Shown here: positions 41,301 through 50,043 of the stretch, in pieces
Layout: each line of letters starts with the position of its first letter
How positions within the stretch are numbered: the stretch's first letter is position 1
NCBI GenBank assembly: GCA_000508305.1
Contig: CP006977.1
Location: forward strand, 1,997,921-2,061,920
DNA from: Sulfolobus acidocaldarius SUSAZ
GTDB lineage: Archaea > Thermoproteota > Thermoprotei_A > Sulfolobales > Sulfolobaceae
DNA: 64,000 bases
Reading direction: 5' to 3'
Notes under the pieces: model-generated
Databases searched by the model: none
Told to the model about the DNA's origin: nothing
Seen by the model: only the letters and a program-made list of their open reading frames with translations
Position numbers and translations under genes: made by a program

Positions 41301-42665
41301 TACATAATTAACTAGAGTTGGGGCAGAGCCGACGGTTATTTGAACATTATAAGGAGTGCTGTACCAATTACCTGACAATGTAATTGTTGTACCCGCTGGA
41401 CCACCAATCTCATAGACTGGTAAAGTTGCGTTATTTTTACTTGTGGTGACTATTACATTTTGTGGTAAGAAGGTTGTTGAATTTGGATATTCTACTACTA
41501 ATTTACTAACATATTCTACTGCTGTCGATGTGGAGTTTGTACTACCTACTACTAGTAAGTATACGTAGAATTTATTGCCATTTATAGTGAAATTGCCTGA
41601 TGGACTTATACTTGATGTACCCATAGCTAGGGTTGAGCTGCTAGATATTATACCTAAGAAACTAGAGTAACCGTTAGAGAAACTATACGATAAGTAGGTA
41701 AAGCTTGAAGGTAAGTTGTTTATAGACGCTATCCATGCCATTTGGGCCATATTTATTGTTAGTGGACCTGGAACTGAGTAGTTTAGCTGGAATGTGAATG
41801 GAACTGCACCACTTGCATATGTATCAATTAATGTTGTGTTGATTAGAGCTCTTCCCCATATTACAGGATGATCATAAGCTTGATTTGATAATGAACCTAG
41901 GTTACCGTTTACTTGCATTGGGTTATATAATCCAGCTTGATAGGGACTGTTAGAGAATATGAATGGTGCGTATAATATTATAGGTACTGTAGAACCACTA
42001 AAGCTTTGACCACCTAATGTAAATGGAGTCAATGTTCCTGAAACAACTCCTTCCTGCATATTTTGAGTAGCGGATGTCGTATAACTCTCATAACTTGTGA
42101 GGACTGGATTGGTTCCGGAAATTTGCTGACCAGTAGAAGTGTCAATTAAAGTACTAAAGGGAGTGGACATAACTGAAGATGCTGGGGTACCAGCCTCATT
42201 AATTGGTTGAGTAGTTGCTAAACCTGGTAAGTACTTAGACAGATAGGTTAATGTTATATTTGCTGAGCTCGTTGCATATGGATATAGGAAGCTAACTACA
42301 ACAAATACTACTTTATCTACAGAATCATAATATGCACTATAACCACTGGTTGGGAATCTTACCGTTACTGAGCCTGTAGTTTGTTGTGTCTGAGCATTCA
42401 CTGTTTTAGCATTTATTTGAATGTTAGATACTACTGTGGATATTACATTAGTTACGTTAGAACTTTGAACATTAACGTTAGATACATTAACTACAAACAA
42501 GACTAGACCAGGAGCTGGAGCTCCGTTACCTGTTAATAAGTATGCCTGTATTCCGCCTGCAGATACTGGTGGGGTTAGTGCTGTCGTTGTTATTGCTGGA
42601 GCTATTCCAATTAATATTGAAGCTAGGAATAGAGAGGATACAAGAAGACCTACGAGTTTATTCAT
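38385..42665 (-). CDS. slaA: S-layer lattice protein SlaA
   Basis: About 1426 residues from the ATG at 42665 (MNKLVGLLVSSLFLAS...), a cleavable signal peptide of about 24 residues ending near APA/ITTT. A TTG at 42680 is in frame but lies at the predicted transcription start, so I prefer the ATG. The rest is a Ser/Thr/Tyr-rich, almost Lys-free beta protein with many Asn-X-Ser/Thr sequons, e.g. NVSN, NVTN, NYSV, NGTT. One cysteine-containing segment is 'NFICPNNYVTVTIYDPDAVLDPYPSGSF'. Most segments match the S. acidocaldarius SlaA that I recall, with scattered substitutions. It forms the outer glycosylated 2D crystal of the envelope. Confidence 0.95.
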   Translation of the reverse strand: MNKLVGLLVSSLFLASILIGIAPAITTTALTPPVSAGGIQAYLLTGNGAPAPGLVLFVVNVSNVNVQSSNVTNVISTVVSNIQINAKTVNAQTQQTTGSVTVRFPTSGYSAYYDSVDKVVFVVVSFLYPYATSSANITLTYLSKYLPGLATTQPINEAGTPASSVMSTPFSTLIDTSTGQQISGTNPVLTSYESYTTSATQNMQEGVVSGTLTPFTLGGQSFSGSTVPIILYAPFIFSNSPYQAGLYNPMQVNGNLGSLSNQAYDHPVIWGRALINTTLIDTYASGAVPFTFQLNYSVPGPLTINMAQMAWIASINNLPSSFTYLSYSFSNGYSSFLGIISSSSTLAMGTSSISPSGNFTINGNKFYVYLLVVGSTNSTSTAVEYVSKLVVEYPNSTTFLPQNVIVTTSKNNATLPVYEIGGPAGTTITLSGNWYSTPYNVQITVGSAPTLVNYVSQIQLRAVAYEGISASTTLAPYYSTAILSTPPSEINIFGSSEINAQGSLAANSASAKVSLLTNATLNYQNIPLQQYSFNGIIVTPGYPAINGTTAMAYLIGALYNKTTSNYVLSFAGSQEPMQAINNNLIQVTTLSPFYLTLGAPSVPATETGTSPLQLEFFTVPSTSYIALVDFGLWGNLTSVTVSAYDTVNNKVSVNLGYFYGVVIPPSISTAPYNYQNFICPNNYVTVTIYDPDAVLDPYPSGSFTTSSLLLKYGNMNVTGAIIFPGSSVYSPTGVFGYSNYVQGSPVTTFTYTAQSGPFSPVALTGNFTYLAQYADNNPTDNYYFIQTVNTRPVFNGGLSIVASPVTASLPSSTTSPGFMYLLPNASQVPSPLPGMATPNYNLNIYITYKVDGAVVGTNLLNGLYIASQNTLIYVVPNASFVGSSIKLTYTTTDYAVLHYFYSSKQYEVFTTVSVPNVAASLYFPSPTTPLYQISVPLYLSEPYYGSPLPTYIGIGTNGTALWNSPNYVLFGASAVQQYLGFIKTISITLGNGTTVVIPLTTNNIQTLFTQLIGQELQACNGTFQFGISISGLEKLLNLNVQQLNNSILNVTYHDFVTGETLTATTKLVALSTLSLVSKGSGVVQFLLTAYPYTGNITFAPPWFIAENVAKQPFLTYSDLQFAKTNPSNILSLSTVNITLVGLGGEASVYYNSISGQTVVTNIYGQTVATLSGNVLPTLTELAAGNGTFTGSLQFTIIPNNTVVQVPSSLTKTSFAVYTNGSLAIVLNGQAYSLGPAGLFLLPFVTYTGSAIGANATAIITVSDGVTTSTTQVPITAENFTPIRLAPFQVPAQVPLSNAPKLKYEYNSSIVITPQQQVVKIYVTSILPYPQEFQIQAFVYPASQFNVQTGSPTAAPVYFSYSAVRAYPALGIGTSVPNLLVYVQLQGISNLPAGKYVIVLSAVPFAGGPVLSEYPAQLIFTNVTLAE

Positions 42666-42702
42666 ACTTTTCACTTTCAAGGAAACACCTAAGCGAAAAT
42701 GG

Positions 42703-42711
42703 TTTAAAAAC
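42703..42711 (-). promoter_or_regulatory. Probable slaA TATA box
   Basis: The element GTTTTTAAA on the minus strand is centred about 26 bp before the predicted transcription start near 42681. That leaves a short leader of about 15 nt with GAAAGTGAAAAG before the slaA ATG. SlaA is one of the most abundant proteins, so this should be a strong promoter. Confidence 0.5.
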
Positions 42712-42854
42712 TCTTTTATACAGCTGTATACACTATCTTATCTATTAAACTCTAGATATAAATGAACTTAAATCTACTCTGAATTAGTTATTAATTCTAT
42801 TAATAAGCGTTATATCAGAGTTGGCTTTATACTTTAAAGACTAACTAGGTTAAA

Positions 42855-42902
42855 CTGACCCACTCCCCGCCCTAAAGGGCGAGGCTTTCGTCATTTTGTA
42901 AA
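42855..42902 (-). repeat. IS200/IS605-type hairpin repeat, copy 5
   Basis: Minus-strand copy with flank TTTACAAAATGACG, hairpin AAAGCCTCGCCC-TTTA-GGGCGGGGAG and end TGGGTCAG. It lies between the divergent slaA gene and the Thr-stalked surface protein, within about 190 bp of the slaA start. Confidence 0.77.
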
Positions 42903-43028
42903 TGACTGTAATATTCTCTTTCTTTACTAAATAAATACATGCACTATCATATTGAAGTATATGATTTCATATACTGCTGTAGTCATCGGAGAAATTTTAT
43001 TTACTCAATTTGTTACAGTAGTGTCAAC

Positions 43029-44939
43029 ATGAAAACGCCAAAAACCATATGCATTCTAAGTCTAATACTCCTCTCCTTATCACTGAATACACTACTGTTA
43101 ACCTCACAGATTACCGCAGGCAATCAGACAACGAGCTCCAACGCGGGAGTTTACATTGCACCAAATAATCTAGTCAATCCATTTGGCTCCTCTCCACCCA
43201 CTATTCCACTTTTCACCACATCCAACCAAGCAACATTTACTTTTTATGTTATAAATAGCAGGAGTACACAAGCTACCATTCCTGTTTATTTAGATTCCTC
43301 CCTATACACAACCGTTACTCTACCACCATACTCGTACAAACCAATTTCACTTCAACTAAGCACCGGTTTGCACACAATTTCTGCTAATAGCGAGACAGTT
43401 AATATAAATGTCACAGCTGTTCAGAACGCAGTTAATGGAGTAATGTACCTAAATAGCACACCGACTTTAATTACTATCAACGCTAATCCTGGCGAGGTTT
43501 ACAGTCTCTTCTATTCCTACTCGCCACAAGTCCAAAACCTCAACTTAATCTCTCAAGGTTTCATAACAAACTTGGCAAATAACTACTGGGAGACCTCTTA
43601 CGTTTTTCCAAGCCCAGCTAATAAGCTGTTGATCATAGTACCACAGAATATATCTCAGGGGCTTTACTACGCATATTACTACTCTGTCTTCGCAGGGTTT
43701 GTAAACGGTACAGAAATTCCTAACTCTTACGTCTACGGTATAGTACTTATTAATGTGAGTTATGGCATACCTTCTTCATTACCGTCTCCAGTCAAATACG
43801 TTGGACAAGGAGGAATAAGCGCATTTGTAGAGAACATATCAGGAAATACTTATCTACAAATAAACTATCCGTTCTCTTTCCAGAATGTATACAACGTAAC
43901 TGTATTGACTAACGGAAAAGAACAGACATACATACTTACTAACACTTCAGGAGGTAATTATGTAATTTTAGGAACCCCATACAGCCTCTCAGTCTATGGT
44001 ACAAATACTCAGTGGAGCTATTCCAACAGCTCAATAATACTAAAATTACCTCAGTTCAGTAGTGGAATAGTTAAAGTCACTGGACCTTATGGTAATGCAG
44101 TACTTAACTTGAGCACATCTAGTAAGATTAGCTTGGTTACTACTACTCTTAAAGTGCTCTCAGTGAACGGTTCTCCTATTCAAGGGGCTACAATAGATGT
44201 GTATAACGTAACTACCAAGTCCCTTATCACTACTTTGCAGACAAATTCAACAGGTTTAACCACTCTTCAATTACCGCAGGGTACCCAAGTGGAAATATAT
44301 GTTAAAGCAAATGGCTATTTATCAAATTCAACAGTATTCACTGTTACACAGCAGGGAGAACTGACAGTATACTTAAAGCCCATAGTCGTGAGCATTACTC
44401 CATCAGTAGTTTTAGTTAATGGCACACAAACCTCACTGGTCTCAACCAAAACAGGTTATGAGTTGACAAAGAACATTACAGTTGGTTCAACAATAGAGTT
44501 TAACTTTACTGTAAAAGTTAGCGGAATGGTTATGAACAACATCTCAGTAAATGCGTATATCAATGGTAACATGGTAACAGTTAAGTCGTTAGGTAATGGT
44601 AACTACTCTGTAGTATTCAAACCTACCAACACTGGAACATATAATTTAACATTAGTTGCAAACTATAATGGAGTGAGCAACAGAACAACGATAGAATTTT
44701 ACACATATCAGTTGCCTGTAACCACTGGAACTAGTACAACAACTAGTACAACTAGTACAACTAGCAGTACAACAACTAGTAGTCCGACGACAACAACTTC
44801 CACTTCAACCATTACTACTTCACAAAGTGGTTCTACAACGCCTTCAACAAGTTCAGGATTTCCGTTGATTCCAGTAATAATAGTGGTAATAATAGTAATT
44901 GTAATTGTAGCAGTCGTGCTCTTGATAATGAGAAGGTGA
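43029..44939 (+). CDS. Secreted, membrane-anchored surface protein with Thr/Ser stalk
   Basis: 636 residues from the ATG at 43029, which begins a clean signal peptide (MKTPKTICILSLILLSLSLN); an in-frame ATG at 42939 would add 30 unrelated residues. Many Asn-X-Ser/Thr sites. Near residues 375-440 there is a transthyretin/carboxypeptidase-regulatory-like domain ('SVNGSPIQGATIDVYN', 'NSTGLTTLQLPQGTQVEIYVKANGY'). A second Ig-like domain follows (about 450-560). A roughly 40-residue Thr/Ser repeat stalk (TTSTTSTTSS) leads to a C-terminal helix ending in MRR. Its architecture parallels SlaB without the coiled coil. It is divergent from slaA, so it may be an S-layer accessory protein. Family not recognised. 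Confidence 0.75.
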   Translation: MKTPKTICILSLILLSLSLNTLLLTSQITAGNQTTSSNAGVYIAPNNLVNPFGSSPPTIPLFTTSNQATFTFYVINSRSTQATIPVYLDSSLYTTVTLPPYSYKPISLQLSTGLHTISANSETVNINVTAVQNAVNGVMYLNSTPTLITINANPGEVYSLFYSYSPQVQNLNLISQGFITNLANNYWETSYVFPSPANKLLIIVPQNISQGLYYAYYYSVFAGFVNGTEIPNSYVYGIVLINVSYGIPSSLPSPVKYVGQGGISAFVENISGNTYLQINYPFSFQNVYNVTVLTNGKEQTYILTNTSGGNYVILGTPYSLSVYGTNTQWSYSNSSIILKLPQFSSGIVKVTGPYGNAVLNLSTSSKISLVTTTLKVLSVNGSPIQGATIDVYNVTTKSLITTLQTNSTGLTTLQLPQGTQVEIYVKANGYLSNSTVFTVTQQGELTVYLKPIVVSITPSVVLVNGTQTSLVSTKTGYELTKNITVGSTIEFNFTVKVSGMVMNNISVNAYINGNMVTVKSLGNGNYSVVFKPTNTGTYNLTLVANYNGVSNRTTIEFYTYQLPVTTGTSTTTSTTSTTSSTTTSSPTTTTSTSTITTSQSGSTTPSTSSGFPLIPVIIVVIIVIVIVAVVLLIMRR

Positions 44940-45144
44940 AGAAAGAACAGATATTAATTAAAAATTTTTTACGGATTCTATTTTTATGTTCAGAAGTTTT
45001 CCTTCTCAGATTAACTTGTGTACTAAACTTCAGATATGAGCTCGACGTTGACACGTCTTACATTGGACTTGACAGGTTTAGCTATTCATATAGGTTTAAT
45101 TTGTATGTTGTGAGTAATGAACAATTTTGTAGACATTTAGTGGT

Positions 45145-45513
45145 TTAATCAGTAGCTATTATTCTACTTAGTTTTTTAACGTGATTAGCATAGAATAATA
45201 CTTCGTGGTGCTTATTTAATCTGGTTTCATGAAACCCTTCCACATGAAGTATCCAGGCGGATTTCCAGATGTCACTCAAATCTTTATAGTATAACGAAAG
45301 TTGCTTTACAGCTAAGAAGAGTAAATCCGCCCTCCACCTATCAACCTTTCTAACGTCTTTGAGAACAGGAATTTGATGCTTTATTGCTAGAAGTTTTATT
45401 GCCTTCTCAGAAGCCTTATAATACTTCTCAGAAGCCTGAACCAAATCACCCAAACCTAAAAACTCATCTCCTTCCTTCAAATATACTTCAGCAGCAGTTT
45501 CTATTAACATCAA
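45145..45513 (-). CDS. PaREP1-family small helical protein
   Basis: 122 residues, all helical. 'YLKEGDEFLGLGDLVQASEKYYKASEKAIKLLAIKHQIPVLKD' followed by 'RADLLFLAVKQLSLYYKDLSDIWKSAWILHVEGFHETRLNKHHEVLFYANHVKKL' matches the PaREP1 pattern of hyperthermophilic archaea. The fold is HEPN-like, a group that includes nucleotide-binding and RNase proteins. No MNT nucleotidyltransferase gene is adjacent. Function unknown. Confidence 0.75.
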   Translation of the reverse strand: MMLIETAAEVYLKEGDEFLGLGDLVQASEKYYKASEKAIKLLAIKHQIPVLKDVRKVDRWRADLLFLAVKQLSLYYKDLSDIWKSAWILHVEGFHETRLNKHHEVLFYANHVKKLSRIIATD

Positions 45514-45730
45514 GTTATCACATTCGAATGAAAATTTAAAAACATTATAAGAAAGCTCTAAAAAGGAGAAACCTTTTTTAGCCTTTACTCATGTGAATAC
45601 ACAAATTATACAGTTAATTAGAACTAACTTCTTACCCAAAAATCAAACCTTAGTAAGTCTCTACAACTGAGCACTAGGATAGGAGGAAGAGTTCTTATTC
45701 AGAACTTCAAAAGTTGGTAAAATCAAGAGA

Positions 45731-45777
<47 letters not shown>

Positions 45778-45838
45778 CATTATCGGATACGTCTAATACG
45801 AAAAAATTAAATTGGGTAGGAGTCATATTAGATTTCAT

Positions 45839-45912
<74 letters not shown>

Positions 45913-46232
45913 CATTTAATAAATGTGTATATTGAAACCTACATGTACCTTTTCCACGATAAAAGGGTATAATTTAGTATTGCAGAATGTGTAAATAGAG
46001 TTACTAATTTAAAAAATGTATAAATACAGTTTCTTAATTTTATTTAGAATTCATTAAGTTTATTACCTAGTATATCTCAGATTTCCAATTTTCCCTATAC
46101 ATGTTTATTATAGAATGGAAAACACACTAAGTCATTTATTGGTACTTTGGATAAAAAGATGCTTATCATGTTAATTTAAGTGAGGTCTGTTTCTATCCAA
46201 AATAGTAGCTTTGTTCACTCTAAATTCTCTCC
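45913..46232. other. Intergenic region, no supported gene
   Basis: About 320 A/T-rich bases between tRNA-Ala and the XRE regulator. No ORF, hairpin repeat or RNA-like pattern was found. Confidence 0.4.
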
Positions 46233-46931
46233 TCATTTATTTAACCTCCTTATTCTTTCCTTTAGATCCTCTACGTTCTTTAGCGTAGATATTATTATGG
46301 TTATGTTATCTCTCTCGGCTAACATCAGCGATAGTGGATCAATTCTCACGGGTCTATGAAAAACAACTATAGATGGCTTAATAGGGGCAATTTTAAGTGC
46401 GATCATCGGTGATCTTCCAGTACTTACACTGGTGAAAATTACCACTCTACCTATCATGAAATTAAGTAGTTGATAAAATTCAAGTCCCTTTAGGCTTGTT
46501 ATTGCCTTTATACTATCTGTGATTAACCAACCGAAGACACTGGTCTCAGGGATTGAGGAGTTGGGTAATATACCATCGACAGCCATTACAATGTCGTCTA
46601 TAGACACAGGAGAATTATAATCTCCTAAATCGTCTATGAAAGGAAGCATTAAGGTGTAACCTTTAATTAACTCATTTATTACATTGTAACCTCTTTCAAT
46701 ATCTATATTAACAAGAGCTAAAACGAACCTTTTAACAAATTCAACTCCGGGTTTTCTTCGACCCTTCTCGTAATCGGCTATTACTGATTGGGATATACCT
46801 AGATATCTAGCCAACTCCCCCTGAGAAACATGAAAAATATCTCTCCATTTTCTCATTGAGGCACCTGGATTATCACTAAATCCAATATCTCCTACAATCC
46901 TCTTTGCCAACGATTCAATGATGTAGTCCAC
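46233..46931 (-). CDS. HTH (XRE-type) transcriptional regulator, COG1709-like
   Basis: 232 residues. A Cro/CI-type helix-turn-helix lies at about 27-65 ('MRKWRDIFHVSQGELARYLGISQSVIADYEKGRRKPGVEFVKRFVLALV'). It is followed by a roughly 160-residue domain containing 'VFGWLITDSIKAITSLKGLEFYQLLNFMIGRVVIFTSVSTGRSPMIALKIAPIKPSIVVFH', which fits the COG1709 archaeal regulators. The start is 37 bp from the divergent tRNA-Pro, with which it shares an upstream region. Ligand and regulon are unknown. Confidence 0.8.
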   Translation of the reverse strand: MDYIIESLAKRIVGDIGFSDNPGASMRKWRDIFHVSQGELARYLGISQSVIADYEKGRRKPGVEFVKRFVLALVNIDIERGYNVINELIKGYTLMLPFIDDLGDYNSPVSIDDIVMAVDGILPNSSIPETSVFGWLITDSIKAITSLKGLEFYQLLNFMIGRVVIFTSVSTGRSPMIALKIAPIKPSIVVFHRPVRIDPLSLMLAERDNITIIISTLKNVEDLKERIRRLNK

Positions 46932-46968
46932 AGAAAAATCTATTAATTATGTGAAAAATAAATTAGTG

Positions 46969-47044
46969 GGGCCCGTGGTCTAGCTAGGATTAGGATGCGG
47001 CGTTCGGGTCGCCGTGGTCCCGGGTTCAAATCCCGGCGGGCCCA
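46969..47044 (+). tRNA. tRNA-Pro(CGG)
   Basis: Acceptor GGGCCCG/CGGGCCC, anticodon stem CGGCG/CGCCG, loop TTCGGGT with anticodon CGG, T arm CCGGG/CCCGG and discriminator A. No intron. The preceding A/T-rich run AAAAATAAATTA may be the promoter. Confidence 0.92.
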
Positions 47045-47217
47045 ACTTAAGGAAGTCTTAAGTGAATTTTTAAACCACCAAATTACATTTGAGGATTTTG
47101 ATAACTAGTTAGATTGCATTTCAGAAGATTTTAAAATTCTATACAGAATAACCCCGTCAAATAAATGAAAATTAAAGAGATGCTAACTAAATATTAAATA
47201 CATAAATAAGGTACAGA

Positions 47218-47568
47218 CTACTTATTTTCTCCCTCAGTTAACGCAAGAATGGCTTTTGCTATATCTCCATTAGATTTCTCCAATGCTTCCCTAGCTTCCT
47301 TCTCACTCTTACCGGTCTGCTCCATTATGAACTTTACGTCCTCCTCTTTAATCTCAACCTTTTGCTGTTGTTTACTCTCTTCTCTGGCACTCCCCATTAC
47401 ACTAAATACTTCCTGTCCTTGAGCTAACATCTTAACTACTACAGGGTTATCTATAACTAGTATCTTATCCTGGAGTTCTATTGTAACCTTTACTGCATTT
47501 AATTGCTCGGTTTTCAACCCAAGCATTCTCTCTAAGTCCTTCATCTGCTTAGGATTGAATTTTGGCAC
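47218..47568 (-). CDS. nac: Nascent polypeptide-associated complex protein (archaeal NAC)
   Basis: 116 residues. The NAC domain occupies about 4-60 ('FNPKQMKDLERMLGLKTEQLNAVKVTIELQDKILVIDNPVVVKM') and a UBA domain the C-terminus ('EEDVKFIMEQTGKSEKEAREALEKSNGDIAKAILALTEGENK'). It binds emerging chains at the ribosome exit. It is divergent from the beta-CASP RNase gene. Confidence 0.93.
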   Translation of the reverse strand: MPKFNPKQMKDLERMLGLKTEQLNAVKVTIELQDKILVIDNPVVVKMLAQGQEVFSVMGSAREESKQQQKVEIKEEDVKFIMEQTGKSEKEAREALEKSNGDIAKAILALTEGENK

Positions 47569-47599
47569 ATAATATATTACTTAACTCAAACTTAATAGT

Positions 47600-48883
47600 T
47601 TGGCGGTTGAATTAATGCCTATGGATTCAGTGAAGATACTGGGCGGAGGAAGAGAGGTAGGGAGGGCAGCCATTGAAGTAAGTAAAGGAGACTCAGCCAT
47701 AATTTTAGATTACGGTGTAAACTTTGATCAGAACGATAACCCTAACCTCCCTCTGCAGGAAACACCAAATAGAGTAAAAGGTTTCGTAGTCTCACATTCA
47801 CATCTTGATCACGTCGGGTCTTTGCCCCTATATCAAATATCGGGCAGTTATCCAGTGTTTGGAACCATGATGACCAAATTGATCACGGAGTTAATGTTAA
47901 AGGACTTTCTCAAACTTTCTGGTGCTAGACTACCCTTTGAATGGATGGAAGTAAAGAGAACAATGGATAATTTCAGGACAGTGAACTATTACAAGGAATT
48001 TGAGATAGACACTTTTAAGGTGGAACTCGGCAACGCTGGTCATATTCCGGGAAGTTCCATGATCAAAGTGAAAACAGATAAACATAACATTGTTTACACA
48101 GGAGACACAAATCTCATTAACACGAAGTTAGTAGGTCCAGCAGATCTCAACTTCCTATCAGATGCAGACGTGCTTGTAATCGAGAGCACTTATGGAAAAT
48201 ACAACCACCCAAAGAGGGAAGAAGTGGAGGAGGAGTTTTACAATTCTGTTAGGGAGATAGTTGAAGGAGGGGGGGTTGTGCTTGTACCGTCATTTAGTTT
48301 AGCAAGGAGTCAAGAAATTTTGGCTCTATTGGCAGATAAGAAATTTGATTACCCCGTTTATTATGACGGCATGGTTAAGGAGATAACCGAATTGATGATA
48401 CAGAACCCTGAGTTTATCAATAATTATGATGCTTTAAAGAGAGCACATAAGTTCTATCGTTATGTAAATGGGTGGAATGATAGGAACAAGGCAATAAAGG
48501 GTGAAGGTGCAATAGTGAGTAGTGCAGGCATGTTGAAGGGCGGTCCAGCAGTTTACTACTTTAAGAAGATAGCTGAAAGTACCAGAAATGGGGTATTCTT
48601 AGTGAGTTATCAGGCTGAGAACACTCCTGGAAGAAGGTTATTGGAGACAGGAAAGTTTGATGAATATTCCCCCATGCTCAAGGCGAGGTTCCAGATCTTT
48701 GATTTCTCAAGCCATGCAGGTAAATCCCAATTGTTAGAGATGATTAAAAGTTCTAAAAAATTAGAGAAGGTTATCTTAGTTCATGGAGACCCCTCTAGCA
48801 GTTCAGCACTTGCAAATGAAATAAAGGAGAAGATAGGTGTTAATGTAGAAGTGCCGGAAAACGGTAAGGAGATTAACCTATGA
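47600..48883 (+). CDS. Beta-CASP metallo-RNase (aCPSF2 / archaeal RNase J-like)
   Basis: 427 residues. A metallo-beta-lactamase core ('[15 protein letters not shown]' metal motif, 'AGHIPGSSM', 'YTGDTNL') and beta-CASP segments ('[11 protein letters not shown]', '[18 protein letters not shown]', '[21 protein letters not shown]', '[14 protein letters not shown]', 'LVHGD'). KH domains are absent, so it is aCPSF2 rather than aCPSF1. In Sulfolobus this class acts as a 5'-3' exoribonuclease on mRNA. Start is TTG at 47600; ATGs at 47615 and 47621 ([10 protein letters not shown]) are credible alternatives. It overlaps the ThrRS-editing gene by 4 bp (ATGA). Confidence 0.88.
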   Translation: MAVELMPMDSVKILGGGREVGRAAIEVSKGDSAIILDYGVNFDQNDNPNLPLQETPNRVKGFVVSHSHLDHVGSLPLYQISGSYPVFGTMMTKLITELMLKDFLKLSGARLPFEWMEVKRTMDNFRTVNYYKEFEIDTFKVELGNAGHIPGSSMIKVKTDKHNIVYTGDTNLINTKLVGPADLNFLSDADVLVIESTYGKYNHPKREEVEEEFYNSVREIVEGGGVVLVPSFSLARSQEILALLADKKFDYPVYYDGMVKEITELMIQNPEFINNYDALKRAHKFYRYVNGWNDRNKAIKGEGAIVSSAGMLKGGPAVYYFKKIAESTRNGVFLVSYQAENTPGRRLLETGKFDEYSPMLKARFQIFDFSSHAGKSQLLEMIKSSKKLEKVILVHGDPSSSSALANEIKEKIGVNVEVPENGKEINL

Positions 48884-50043
48884 TAATTCTTCTAATTCAC
48901 GCCTCAAAATTCTCTTTTTCAATAAAAGACAAGGCAATAAGAGAACCTGAGGAGCCGACAACTTCTTCATTAGAAAAGGAGAACGTGTTAGTGGCTTTCA
49001 CGACAGTTGAAAAAGGTGATGACGAGAAAATAGTAGAAAGGGCAGCAAAAGAAATAGGTAAGGTCTTTAGTGACGTAAAGGCTTCTAGTATAATCATTTA
49101 CCCATATGCCCATTTATCTGATAACCTAGAGAAACCAGACATAGCTGTTAAAATACTGAGACAGCTAGAAGAGGAGACAAAGAAAGTCACCATAGAAGTG
49201 AGTAGGGCACCTTTTGGTTGGTACAAGCAATTTTACATTAACTGTTACGGTCATCCATTAAGCGAATTAAGTAAGAGAATAAGACACGAAGAGGATTATG
49301 AGAAAAGCGAGGAGATAAAAGTTTGTGAAAAATTTGGCTTTCCAAGCTCTCCACATAGTGTATTTATGAGAAATGCTACCATTGAATACTTAAAGAAGCT
49401 GTTTAAACCTAATTTTATAACTGAAGGAGATGGAATTCCTGAGGAAGGAGAGTTCAGGATAATTTACTCTTCCACTCAAGGACGAAGATTACCTTGTGTA
49501 AATGAGGAGCCAAAGATTAAGGTAAGGATAAAAAACGGGATAGACGGTATAATAGAAAAATTTGAGGACTCGAAGAACTCATATGTTGTAGCAAACAGGA
49601 CTAAGGATTATATGGAGATAGATGTTAATTTACTAACCTACTATTTCCTCTATAACGCTAGTACTAAGGCTCCACCTATGTTGCCTTTATGGATGAACCC
49701 AATCCAAGTCAGAATCTTGCCTGTTAAAAGTGATTACCTACAAGACGCATTCAAGATAGCTAGCTACATTAAAGCGAGAGTAGATATTGACGACATAAAT
49801 GACAACCTTGGCTCAAAAATAGCCAGAGCTGGAAAGGAGTGGATACCCTTCATAGTTCTACTCGGGGAGAGGGAAGTTAAGACAGGTTCCTTAACAATAA
49901 AGCTAAGGGAAAAGAATGAACAGAGAAGTTACACCATAGATGAGTTAAATGAGGAGATTAAGAGGGGAGATCCATTAATGTTGCCATCTACACTACCATT
50001 ACAACTCTCGAAGAGAAGTAAGAAAAACATTACTCTACAGTAA
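48880..50043 (+). CDS. Trans-editing threonyl-tRNA synthetase protein (ThrRS-ed)
   Basis: 387 residues. The N-terminal archaeal-type D-aminoacyl-tRNA deacylase-like editing domain (about 1-140) is recognised by '[25 protein letters not shown]', '[13 protein letters not shown]' and '[22 protein letters not shown]'. The C-terminal half has no class II catalytic motifs but ends with an anticodon-binding-like domain ('[26 protein letters not shown]', '[26 protein letters not shown]'). This is the crenarchaeal split arrangement in which a separate ThrRS-cat charges tRNA-Thr and this protein removes mis-attached Ser. It is translationally linked to aCPSF2 and its stop overlaps that of convergent glmS by 14 bp. 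Confidence 0.85.
   Translation: MIILLIHASKFSFSIKDKAIREPEEPTTSSLEKENVLVAFTTVEKGDDEKIVERAAKEIGKVFSDVKASSIIIYPYAHLSDNLEKPDIAVKILRQLEEETKKVTIEVSRAPFGWYKQFYINCYGHPLSELSKRIRHEEDYEKSEEIKVCEKFGFPSSPHSVFMRNATIEYLKKLFKPNFITEGDGIPEEGEFRIIYSSTQGRRLPCVNEEPKIKVRIKNGIDGIIEKFEDSKNSYVVANRTKDYMEIDVNLLTYYFLYNASTKAPPMLPLWMNPIQVRILPVKSDYLQDAFKIASYIKARVDIDDINDNLGSKIARAGKEWIPFIVLLGEREVKTGSLTIKLREKNEQRSYTIDELNEEIKRGDPLMLPSTLPLQLSKRSKKNITLQ

Noticed and set aside
42939..43028. 30-residue N-terminal extension of the surface protein
   Set aside because: The ATG at 43029 begins a clean signal peptide; the extension is Cys/His/Tyr-rich and unlike a secreted protein.
44722..44830. ACTAGTACA-type tandem repeats
   Set aside because: They encode the Thr/Ser stalk of the surface protein, so they are explained as coding low complexity, not a separate repeat element.
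44936..45148. 70-codon plus-strand frame after the surface protein
   Set aside because: No family, no ribosome site, overlaps the previous stop and the convergent PaREP1 gene region.
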